Assembly: GCA_902796505.1 (NCBI GenBank)
Contig: CADBPA010000042.1
Span: forward strand, 1-12,748
DNA from: an uncultured Ruminococcus sp.
GTDB lineage: Bacteria; Bacillota; Clostridia; Oscillospirales; CAG-272
DNA length: 12,748 nt
Reading direction: 5' to 3'
Shown in pieces: positions 7,419 through 12,748 of the stretch (position 1 is its first letter; each line of letters starts with the position of its first letter). The translations under genes and the position numbers were made by a program. Below the pieces are notes generated by a model. That model worked only from the letters and a program-made list of their open reading frames with translations, ran no database searches and was not told the origin of the DNA.

Positions 7419-7883
7419 TTAAGCGTTCCGCTCTTTGATCGTTCGCTCGATCATTCTCGCGGCGTCCCGTTTTGCGATATCGTCTCGCTTATCATAGAGC
7501 TTTTTACCCTTGCAAAGCCCCACGCAGACCTTTACGTGCGTTCCCTTGAAGTAAAGAGAAAGGGGGATCAGCGTATAGCCTTCTCTGGTCGTCAGCCCGG
7601 CGAGTTTCATGATCTCTTTTTTGTGCATCAGCAGGCGCTTTTCGCGCAGAGGATCGCGATTGAAAATATTGCCCTGTTCATAGGGGCTGATATGCATTCC
7701 GATGATACGGATCTCGCCGTCCTTGATATCGCAATAGGAGTCCTTGAGATTGACGTTTCCGCCGCGGATGGACTTGACCTCGGTGCCGAACAGTTCGATG
7801 CCGGCTTCATAGGTTTCGATCACGAAATAATCGTGCCGCGCCTTGCGGTTTTCCGCGATGGTCGGATTCTTGGAATCTGCCAC
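7419..7883 (-). CDS. smpB: SsrA-binding protein SmpB
   Basis: SmpB is a 154-residue cytoplasmic protein that binds tmRNA and delivers it to stalled ribosomes for trans-translation and tagging. Length and sequence fit the family throughout. ARHDYFVIETYEAGIELFGT and VKSIRGGNVNLKDSY form the N-terminal beta-barrel start. RIIGMHISPYEQGN and DPLREKRLLMHKKEI are the central signature. The basic tail KGKKLYDKRDDIAKRDAARM mimics part of a tRNA in the decoding centre. The start codon is GTG (7881-7883). It is supported by an AGGAGG site (7892-7897) 8 bases upstream and by the conserved N-terminus. The gene has its own promoter at 7913-7941 and ends at the shared terminator. No tmRNA gene (ssrA) is visible in the window, although the two are often adjacent. 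Confidence 0.97.
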   Translation of the reverse strand: MADSKNPTIAENRKARHDYFVIETYEAGIELFGTEVKSIRGGNVNLKDSYCDIKDGEIRIIGMHISPYEQGNIFNRDPLREKRLLMHKKEIMKLAGLTTREGYTLIPLSLYFKGTHVKVCVGLCKGKKLYDKRDDIAKRDAARMIERTIKERNA

Positions 7884-7912
7884 TTTTTTCTCCTCCTTTG
7901 CGTTTTGATACT

Positions 7913-7941
7913 ATTATAAAGGATTCGGGAGAAAAAATCAA
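7913..7941 (-). promoter_or_regulatory. Sigma-A-type promoter of smpB
   Basis: On the minus strand, TTGATT (7936-7941) and a perfect TATAAT (7913-7918) are separated by 17 bases. A strong ribosome binding site follows at 7892-7897. The -35 element overlaps the stop codon of the upstream spoIIR gene (7938-7940). smpB can therefore be expressed vegetatively, independent of sporulation. Confidence 0.8.
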
Positions 7942-8537
7942 CCTCTTTGCGCGAAAAGATCCGAAAAAATCTCAAGAATTTTAAACTTTACCTTGTATCT
8001 GCCGCCGATCAGTTGTTTTTCCTCGGCGGTATACCCGTCGTCTTTCGGCGCGTCGGTCGCCATATCGAGGCAGAGCGGCGGATACATCACGCACCACCAG
8101 TTGTGCCCCTCGCCCTCGCCGAGAAGAATGCGCAGGGAAGCGTAATATCCTTTCGGGAGCGCAAAATTTTCGTATTCGCGCGTGTCATACCATTCGACCG
8201 AGAGCGTTGCGACGGCGCTTTGCGCGCATCCGAGTTCCGAAAGCCAAAGATTGCAATCGGATTCAATGGCAGGAAGCGATTTTTCGGCGATCGCCTCGGC
8301 TTCCGCGAGCGTTTTTGCGCCGGAGAGAAGCGCGCCGTACTTTTCGAGGATCTTATCCCGGATCTTCAGTTTGATCGCCTGATCCTCGTCGCTGTCGGAG
8401 GCTGCGAGGATATGTAGGCGAAGGGTGTCGTCGTAGATTTTTGCTTCCGCTTCGGTCGGCAAAGCGGCGAGTAGGATCGCTCCGATCAAAAGGGCAAGCA
8501 GGGCGGAAAGTGTGTTGCTTTTTGTTTGTCTTTTCAT
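7938..8537 (-). CDS. spoIIR: Stage II sporulation protein R (SpoIIR)
   Basis: This 199-residue protein is SpoIIR. In Bacillus it is made in the forespore, crosses into the intermembrane space and triggers SpoIIGA to process pro-sigma-E in the mother cell. The N-terminus has a signal/anchor (LSALLALLIGAILLAAL) with a possible cleavage after AEA near residue 32. The family signatures are present: LRLHILAASDSDEDQAIKLK (39-58), then ALPKGYYASLRILLGEGEGH, and the strongly conserved NWWCVMYPPLC (146-156). The start ATG (8535-8537) is preceded by AAAGGAG (8544-8550). A sigma-F-like promoter candidate lies upstream at 8561-8589. It is divergent from the HPr-like gene and on the same strand as smpB downstream, which has its own promoter. 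The gene marks the organism as a likely endospore former. Confidence 0.95.
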   Translation of the reverse strand: MKRQTKSNTLSALLALLIGAILLAALPTEAEAKIYDDTLRLHILAASDSDEDQAIKLKIRDKILEKYGALLSGAKTLAEAEAIAEKSLPAIESDCNLWLSELGCAQSAVATLSVEWYDTREYENFALPKGYYASLRILLGEGEGHNWWCVMYPPLCLDMATDAPKDDGYTAEEKQLIGGRYKVKFKILEIFSDLFAQRG

Positions 8538-8560
8538 GAGAAACTCCTTTCGTTTGCCGA

Positions 8561-8589
8561 GAGTATTCCCAAAGCCGCACTTTTTATAC
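8561..8589 (-). promoter_or_regulatory. Sigma-F-like promoter candidate for spoIIR
   Basis: On the minus strand, GTATA (8585-8589) is followed after 14 bases by GGGAATACTC (8570-8561). This fits the sigma-F pattern (GYATA-like -35, GG-n-r-A-n-A-n-T -10 with its extended GG). It lies about 10 bases upstream of the spoIIR ribosome binding site. spoIIR is sigma-F-dependent in Bacillus. The match is by eye and the spacer is at the short end. Confidence 0.5.
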
Positions 8590-8610
8590 AGAGATTTTTT
8601 TGCCGCGACC

Positions 8611-8639
8611 TTGACAAGCGAAAAACCTTCTGTTATAAT
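8611..8639 (+). promoter_or_regulatory. Perfect-consensus sigma-A promoter
   Basis: TTGACA (8611-8616) and TATAAT (8634-8639) with a 17-base spacer match the housekeeping consensus at every position. The start codon of the HPr-like gene is 28 bases downstream of the -10, with GAAGGAGG (8654-8661) as the ribosome binding site. Strong, largely activator-independent transcription is expected. Confidence 0.92.
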
Positions 8640-8667
8640 AAAAGAAAAAGACCGAAGGAGGAATCGT

Positions 8668-8901
8668 ATGCAGTCGGTTTATATCACGCTGAAGAACATT
8701 CAGCAGGTGCGCGATTTTGTAAAAGAAGTCGTGATGCTCGATTACGAAGTGGATCTTGAGCAGGGAAGATACGTTGTTGACGCAAAGTCGATCATGGGCA
8801 TTTTCGCTCTTGATCTTCTGTCACCCATCAAGCTCGTGGCTCACAGCGATCATGCGGAGGATTTTCTCGAGAAGATCGCTCAGTTCCGGGTTCAGCCCTG
8901 A
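8668..8901 (+). CDS. HPr-like protein lacking the active-site histidine
   Basis: This is a 77-residue protein of the HPr fold, the size of the family. The block VDAKSIMGIFALDL (37-50) with SPIKLVAHS matches the region around regulatory Ser46 in HPr (KSIMG); Ser41 is the equivalent. The N-terminal segment LKNIQQVRDFVKEVV occupies the place of the active-site loop (GxHARPA). It has no histidine and appears a few residues shorter. It therefore cannot take phosphate from Enzyme I in the usual way. Functional parallels are Crh of Bacillus, which also lacks the histidine and works through Ser46 phosphorylation and CcpA, but membership of the Crh subgroup is not established. The start at 8668 is set by GAAGGAGG with a 6-base spacer and by the promoter. 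It stands alone, with no other PTS genes nearby, and is followed by a hairpin. Confidence 0.85.
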   Translation: MQSVYITLKNIQQVRDFVKEVVMLDYEVDLEQGRYVVDAKSIMGIFALDLLSPIKLVAHSDHAEDFLEKIAQFRVQP

Positions 8902-8916
8902 TAATTCACTCACGAT

Positions 8917-8952
8917 CTCCGCTTTCCTCCCCGGATGAGAAAGCGGAGTTTT
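8917..8952 (+). terminator. Rho-independent terminator after the HPr-like gene
   Basis: A perfect 10-pair stem CTCCGCTTTC (8917-8926) / GAAAGCGGAG (8939-8948) encloses a 12-base loop and is followed by only four T's (8949-8952). It is 15 bases after the stop. The short T-run suggests incomplete termination, so some read-through into the polymerase gene is possible. Confidence 0.75.
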
Positions 8953-8983
8953 GCATATTCTATGAGGGAAAGGAGGCGGACGT

Positions 8984-10273
8984 ATGAGCGATCGCGTTTA
9001 TCTTTGTATCGATCTGAAATCCTTTTACGCCTCGGTCGAATGCGCGGAGCGCGGGCTCGATCCGATGACGACCAATCTCGTCGTCGCCGATCCGGAGCGT
9101 TCGGACAAAACCATCTGCCTTGCCGTCTCTCCCTCGATGAAGGCACTCGGCGTGCGCAACCGTTGCCGGATCTTCGAGATCCCGAAGGGCATCGAATATA
9201 TCGTCGCACCGCCGCGCATGCAGAGATATATTGACTACGCCGCCGAGATCTATGCGATCTACCTGCGCTATTTTGCGAAGGAGGACGTTTACGTCTATTC
9301 GATCGACGAGGCGTTTCTCGACGTCACGCGCTATCTTCCTGCGATGCATATGACCGGAAGGGAAGCCGCGCTCTTTCTGATGGATCGCATCCGCGAGGAG
9401 CTCGGTATCCGCGCGACTGCCGGAGTGGGAAGCAATTTGTATCTTGCCAAAGTTGCTCTGGACATCACGGCGAAGCACGCCGCAGATTTCATCGGCGTTC
9501 TGGATGAGGAAACCTATCGCAAAACCCTTTGGGATCACCGGCCGCTGACCGATTTCTGGCGCGTCGGACGGGGCATTGCCGAACGTCTTGAAAAGCGCGG
9601 CATCTTTACCATGCGCGCGATCGCGGCGGCGGATCCCGAAATTCTTTACGATATGTTCGGTGTTGACGCCGAGCTTCTGATCGACCATGCAACCGGCGTT
9701 GAGCCGACCACGATCGCCGATGTCAAAGCCTATAAACCGAAGGCAAACGGACTATCGAGCGGTCAGGTCCTGATGCGCGATTATTCCAAAAGCGAAGGAG
9801 AGATCATCCTGCGCGAGATGGTAGACGCCGTTTGTCTGGATCTTGCGGCACGCGGTTTGATCTGCGGGGAAATGGGGATCGCCGTCGGATATGCCGGCCG
9901 GGAAAACGCCGATCCCGTCTCCGCTGCGGTCAGCCTGCCGAAAGCGACCTGCTCGGATCGCCTCTGGATCCCTGCCGTCCTGAAAGCCTATCGCCGGATG
10001 ATCCCGGACGGAGCGTATATCCGCCGCGTGATCGTCGGAGCAAACCGCCTGATCCGCGAGGAGGAAGAGGACGGAGCGGAGCAGCTCTCTCTGTTTGATT
10101 CCGGAGAGGCTTTCGGCGAGGATGAGAAAAAGACCAAACGCGTGCAGAAAGCGGTGATCGCCATCAAAGAAAAATTCGGCAGAGACGCGATGCTCCGCGC
10201 ACAGGATCTTGAAGAAGGCGCGACCGCACGCGAAAGAAACCACCAGATCGGAGGGCACAAAAGTGGCGTATGA
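8984..10273 (+). CDS. Y-family translesion DNA polymerase (UvrX/YqjW-like)
   Basis: This 429-residue error-prone polymerase of the DinB/UmuC superfamily bypasses lesions in DNA. The catalytic carboxylates are visible: Asp10 in YLCIDLKSFYASVE, and Asp108-Glu109 in YSIDEAFLDV. ATAGVGSNLYLAKVALDITAKH (about 144-165) is the palm signature. Residues about 188-210 (LTDFWRVGRGIAERLEKRGI) form the helix-hairpin-helix. The little-finger region follows, and QLSLF (367-371) is a canonical beta-clamp-binding motif. The tail ends DLEEGATARERNHQIGGHK, characteristic of the UvrX/YqjW subgroup rather than classic DinB. The start is fixed by AAAGGAGG (8969-8976), 7 bases upstream. It overlaps the YolD-like gene by 11 bases. 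A Gram-positive LexA box was looked for upstream (8902-8983) and not seen, so SOS control is not evident locally. Confidence 0.93.
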   Translation: MSDRVYLCIDLKSFYASVECAERGLDPMTTNLVVADPERSDKTICLAVSPSMKALGVRNRCRIFEIPKGIEYIVAPPRMQRYIDYAAEIYAIYLRYFAKEDVYVYSIDEAFLDVTRYLPAMHMTGREAALFLMDRIREELGIRATAGVGSNLYLAKVALDITAKHAADFIGVLDEETYRKTLWDHRPLTDFWRVGRGIAERLEKRGIFTMRAIAAADPEILYDMFGVDAELLIDHATGVEPTTIADVKAYKPKANGLSSGQVLMRDYSKSEGEIILREMVDAVCLDLAARGLICGEMGIAVGYAGRENADPVSAAVSLPKATCSDRLWIPAVLKAYRRMIPDGAYIRRVIVGANRLIREEEEDGAEQLSLFDSGEAFGEDEKKTKRVQKAVIAIKEKFGRDAMLRAQDLEEGATARERNHQIGGHKSGV

Positions 10274-10619
10274 TCTGAATAAGAGCCGTCCGAAGATGCC
10301 GATCGCCGATCGGGCGAAACAGTTTATGCCGTTTGCCGCCGTCAAAGGACTCGATGAAGCGTTGGCGAAAAAGGAATCCGAGCTTCAATTTGAAAAGAAA
10401 AGTTTACTTTCCGAAGAGGAATCCGCACGGATCGACCGCAAACTGCGCAAGCTTCAGCCCGGAGATCCGATCGTGATCCGGGCGTATTCCGAAGAGGGAA
10501 AACGGTATCTCGATTACACGGGCGTCGTCGCCGGGGTGGATTTTGTGTACCGCACGGTCGCGGTCGGCAGCCGTGTCATCCGGATGGACGATATTCTGCA
10601 GATCCAAACAAATCTATAA
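10263..10619 (+). CDS. YolD-like family protein
   Basis: This is a 118-residue YolD-like protein. The family is encoded next to Y-family polymerases in Bacillota (yolD-uvrX, yqjX-yqjW) and has been proposed to act as a UmuD-like partner. The family start motif is present: NKSRPKMPIADRAKQFMPFAAVKGLDEAL (residues about 5-33). The C-terminal half is beta-rich (DPIVIRAYSEEGKRYLDYTG ... IRMDDILQI). I chose GTG at 10263, which has GGAGGG (10250-10255) 7 bases upstream and gives the conserved short N-terminus. A longer frame opening at TTG 10209 would add 18 residues inside the polymerase gene and has no comparable site. The 11-base overlap with the polymerase implies translational coupling. Confidence 0.88.
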   Translation: MAYDLNKSRPKMPIADRAKQFMPFAAVKGLDEALAKKESELQFEKKSLLSEEESARIDRKLRKLQPGDPIVIRAYSEEGKRYLDYTGVVAGVDFVYRTVAVGSRVIRMDDILQIQTNL

Positions 10620-10631
10620 ATGAGGGACAAT

Positions 10632-11249
10632 ATGAAAGTTTTGATTTTGAACGGAAGTCCGCGCAAGGACGGCAACACGTCTTTTGCGATTGCGGAAATG
10701 GAAAAAGTATTCGCACAAGAGGGGATCGAGGTCGAAACGATCCAAGTCGGCAATCAGGCGGTGCGCGGCTGTATGGCGTGCGGCTTCTGCCATAAAAACG
10801 GAAAATGCGTTTTCGACGACGCGGTGAACGCCGTAGCGCCGAAATTCGAGGAGGCGGACGGACTTGTGGTCGCATCCCCGGTCTACTATGCGTCCGCCAA
10901 CGCGACGCTTGTCGCTTTCCTGCAGCGGCTTTTTTACAGCACACATTTTGAAAAGCGAATGAAAGTGGGCGCGGCGATCTGTTCTGCACGCCGGGGAGGA
11001 TTGACCGCGACCTACGACGAACTGAACAAATTTTTCGGCATCAGCGGAATGCCGATCGCCTCCGGGCAATACTGGAATGGTATCCACGGCGCGGCGAAGG
11101 GCGAAGCGGAAGAGGACGCCGAAGGCCTCCAGATGATGCGCACGCTGGCGCGGAATATGGCCTTTCTGATGCGTTCAATCGCGCTCGGAAAAGAAAAATT
11201 CGGTCTCCCGGAGACCGAACCGCACGTATTCACCAACTTTGTCCGATGA
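10632..11249 (+). CDS. Iron-sulfur-flavoprotein-like NAD(P)H/FMN oxidoreductase, flavodoxin fold
   Basis: This is a 205-residue flavodoxin-like protein of the NADPH-dependent FMN reductase / iron-sulfur flavoprotein group. The FMN phosphate loop is LNGSPRKDGNTS (6-17), and SPVYYASANATLVAFLQR is the second flavin-contact segment. Between them, GCMACGFCHKNGKC (46-59) gives Cys47, Cys50, Cys53 and Cys59, spaced C-x2-C-x2-C-x5-C. That is the compact cluster motif known from archaeal iron-sulfur flavoprotein. Related flavin reductases carry similar cysteines without a proven cluster. The start at 10632 is preferred to the in-frame ATG at 10620 because GAGGG (10622-10626) then lies 5 bases upstream and the protein begins directly with the MKVLILNGSPR strand. 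It lies 12 bases after the yolD-like gene and 10 before the CCA gene. The electron acceptor is unknown; it may be a general cytosolic redox or stress enzyme. Confidence 0.88.
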   Translation: MKVLILNGSPRKDGNTSFAIAEMEKVFAQEGIEVETIQVGNQAVRGCMACGFCHKNGKCVFDDAVNAVAPKFEEADGLVVASPVYYASANATLVAFLQRLFYSTHFEKRMKVGAAICSARRGGLTATYDELNKFFGISGMPIASGQYWNGIHGAAKGEAEEDAEGLQMMRTLARNMAFLMRSIALGKEKFGLPETEPHVFTNFVR

Positions 11250-11259
11250 GGAAGTCGTT

Positions 11260-12636
11260 TTGAGAAGTACGGAAGAAAACTTTGAGATGGCGAAAAAGAT
11301 CGCCTCGGAAGTTGCGGATCGCGGCGGATGCGCCTATTACGTCGGCGGTTTTGTCCGCGACGAGATCCTCGGCCGTCCGATCAAGGATATCGACGTTGAG
11401 GTACACGGCGTATCGCCGGAAGAACTCGCTGCGGTCCTCGACCGCATCGGCGAACGCATGGAGATCGGCGCTTCCTTCGGCATTTTCGGTCTGCGCGGAT
11501 ACGATCTCGACATCGCCATGCCGCGCAAAGAAGAAGCGACCGGGCGCGGACATCGGGATTTTGCCGTTTTCGTCGATCCCTATCTCGGAACGCGGCTTGC
11601 CGCCGAACGCCGGGATTTCACCGTCAACGCAATGATGAAAAACATACTGACCGGAGAGGTCGTCGATCATTTCGGCGGCAGAGAAGACCTTCGCGCCGGG
11701 ATCCTGCGCCACGTCAGCGAAAGGACCTTCGGAGAAGATCCGCTCCGCGTCTTGCGCGGCGCGCAGTTTGCGGCGCGCTTCGGCTTCTCGGTCGCGCCCG
11801 AAACGATGGAGCTTTTTCGTAAAATGGATCTTTCCGCTCTGCCGAAAGAGCGTGTGGAGGGCGAGCTGAACAAGGCGCTCCTGCAGGCGGATCGTCCGTC
11901 GGTCTTTTTTGAGATCCTGCGGGAAAGCGGGCATCTCTCGCTTTGGTTTCCGGAACTCGAAGCGTTGATCGATACGCCGCAGGATCCGCGCTATCACGCC
12001 GAAGGCTCGGCGTATGTCCACACGCTGATGGTGCTGGACGAGGCGGCAAAACTCCGCTCTCAGGCCGAATATCCGCTCGGTCTCATGTATGCGGCTCTGA
12101 CGCACGACCTCGGCAAAGCCGTCACCACCAAGCGGGAAGGCGACCGTATCCGGTCTTTCAGCCATGAGATCGCCGGCGTCGGGCTCGGCGAACGCTTTAT
12201 GAAACGCATCACCGGGGAGATCCGCCTGATCGATTACGTAAAGAATATGATCGAACTGCATATGCGCCCGAACGCGCTTGCCGCCATGAAGTCCTCCTAT
12301 AAAGCCTCCAACCGCCTCTTCGACCTTTCGGTCTGCCCGGAGGATCTGCTCCTGCTCGCTCTGGCGGACGGGCTTGGCAAGATCGGTGCGGATCCCTACG
12401 TCGATTACAGCCGGGATCTTGACGATCGTCTCGCCTTTTACCGCAAGACGATGGCGGCGCCGTACGTGCAGGGAAGAGATCTTCTCGAAGCAGGTCTTGC
12501 GCCCGGAAAGGATTTTTCAGACTATCTCGCCTTCGCTCATAAACTCCGTCTCGCCGGAGTCAAAAAAGACAACGCGCTCCGCCAGACGCTCGCCTACGCC
12601 GGGATCCTGCGGGAAAAGCAGGCAACAGAACGATGA
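11260..12636 (+). CDS. CCA-adding / poly(A)-polymerase-family tRNA nucleotidyltransferase with HD domain
   Basis: This 458-residue class II nucleotidyltransferase probably adds or repairs the 3' CCA end of tRNA. Motifs with the TTG start at 11260 as residue 1: GG (29-30) and VRDEILG; catalytic DxD at D43 and D45 (IKDIDVEV); RRDFTVNAM (117-125), the ribose-recognition motif; EDPLR (159-163), the EDxxR base-recognition motif, followed by VLRGAQFAARFGF. An HD domain follows, with H254, H282-D283 and H302 (YAALTHDLGK, SFSHEIAG), giving possible phosphatase or phosphodiesterase activity. The start is uncertain. TTG 11260 has GAGG (11248-11251) 8 bases upstream, and that site overlaps the stop codon of the previous gene, which suggests coupling. 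ATG 11287 is the main alternative; TTG 11239 would overlap the previous gene. All conserved motifs lie downstream of every option. It could be an A-adding or poly(A)-type member, but the complete motif set favours CCA addition. Confidence 0.88.
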   Translation: MRSTEENFEMAKKIASEVADRGGCAYYVGGFVRDEILGRPIKDIDVEVHGVSPEELAAVLDRIGERMEIGASFGIFGLRGYDLDIAMPRKEEATGRGHRDFAVFVDPYLGTRLAAERRDFTVNAMMKNILTGEVVDHFGGREDLRAGILRHVSERTFGEDPLRVLRGAQFAARFGFSVAPETMELFRKMDLSALPKERVEGELNKALLQADRPSVFFEILRESGHLSLWFPELEALIDTPQDPRYHAEGSAYVHTLMVLDEAAKLRSQAEYPLGLMYAALTHDLGKAVTTKREGDRIRSFSHEIAGVGLGERFMKRITGEIRLIDYVKNMIELHMRPNALAAMKSSYKASNRLFDLSVCPEDLLLLALADGLGKIGADPYVDYSRDLDDRLAFYRKTMAAPYVQGRDLLEAGLAPGKDFSDYLAFAHKLRLAGVKKDNALRQTLAYAGILREKQATER

Positions 12637-12663
12637 GGAAACTTTTGTTCAGATAGGCGGGAA

Positions 12664-12748
12664 ATTACCGTTAGCAATCGAAAAATGATTGACGAGTGCG
12701 ATACGCTTATTTGTTACATTGATAAAAAGCGGAGTCCCAGCGGTGCGA
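12664..12748 (+). pseudogene. N-terminally truncated SLOG/DUF1273-like fragment (runs off window)
   Basis: In the frame of the preceding gene, after its stop (12634-12636), the translation reads ITVSNRKMIDECDTLICYID and then KKRSPSGA up to the edge. The block NRKMIDECDTLICYID with a following SGA resembles the C-terminal half of small SLOG-superfamily (DUF1273-like) nucleotide-binding proteins. In those, ~100 residues of Rossmann-like domain precede it. Here only nine codons separate it from the previous stop, and no start codon with a ribosome binding site is seen; ATG 12685 has none. The N-terminal half is therefore absent. A separate frame opens at ATG 12633 (overlapping the stop as ATGA) with MRKLLFR and stops at 12654-12656, like another gene's beginning cut short. 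It could be a deletion remnant or an assembly join. Family assignment is from memory of the motif. Confidence 0.4.

Noticed and set aside
8902..8983. LexA/SOS box and own promoter for the translesion polymerase
   Set aside because: No GAAC-n4-GTTC-type palindrome was found. A TATTCT at 8956-8961 has no -35 partner at a usual spacing because the terminator hairpin occupies that place.
11230..12261. Minus-strand open frame of ~340 codons opposite the CCA-enzyme gene
   Set aside because: The plus strand encodes every conserved nucleotidyltransferase and HD motif. The antisense frame shows no family signature and no ribosome binding site.
1..12748. CRISPR arrays, tRNA/rRNA genes, insertion sequences, riboswitches
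   Set aside because: Reading both strands I found no regularly spaced short direct repeats, no tRNA-like cloverleaf elements, no transposase or terminal inverted repeats, and no conserved riboswitch core. The only sizeable repeats are the coding A/B repeats at 5041-6879.

Overview
The window looks like a chromosomal segment of a spore-forming, mostly uncultured-type Clostridia/Bacillota bacterium of moderately high GC. The evidence is a SpoIIR sporulation gene, Gram-positive lipoprotein signals, strong AAGGAGG ribosome binding sites, consensus sigma-A promoters, and a Y-family polymerase/YolD pair typical of Bacillota. I cannot name a genus from the sequence.

Region 1 (1-7340, + strand) is the downstream part of a transport/surface operon. 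It holds the end of a MalG-type sugar ABC permease, a sugar-type solute-binding lipoprotein, a lipoprotein with a staphylococcal-nuclease-like domain plus OB-fold-like modules, and a 1239-residue repeat-rich lipoprotein. The last protein has Ig-like and OB-like modules, three copies of an unnamed ~140-residue repeat interleaved with two InlB-B-like repeats, and a compositionally distinct C-terminal domain. The set reads as a surface binding/degradation/uptake system, and it is the least ordinary part of the window. A strong UUCG-loop terminator closes it.

Region 2 (7419-8537, - strand) carries smpB (trans-translation) and spoIIR (forespore-to-mother-cell signalling). smpB has its own sigma-A-like promoter overlapping the spoIIR stop codon. 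spoIIR has a sigma-F-like promoter candidate.

Region 3 (8668-8901, + strand) is a small HPr-like protein without the phosphorylatable histidine. A perfect TTGACA-17-TATAAT promoter drives it, divergent from spoIIR, and a hairpin follows it.

Region 4 (8984-12636, + strand) is a tightly packed four-gene unit: Y-family translesion polymerase with a clamp-binding motif, YolD-like protein, iron-sulfur-flavoprotein-like NAD(P)H/FMN protein, and a CCA-adding/poly(A)-polymerase-family nucleotidyltransferase with an HD domain. Genes overlap or are spaced by 10-12 bases, and start-codon ribosome binding sites sit at or inside the preceding stop, so translation is probably coupled.

The last ~110 bases hold an N-terminally truncated piece of what looks like a SLOG/DUF1273-type protein, directly abutting the CCA gene. 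This may be a pseudogene remnant, a rearrangement or an assembly join.
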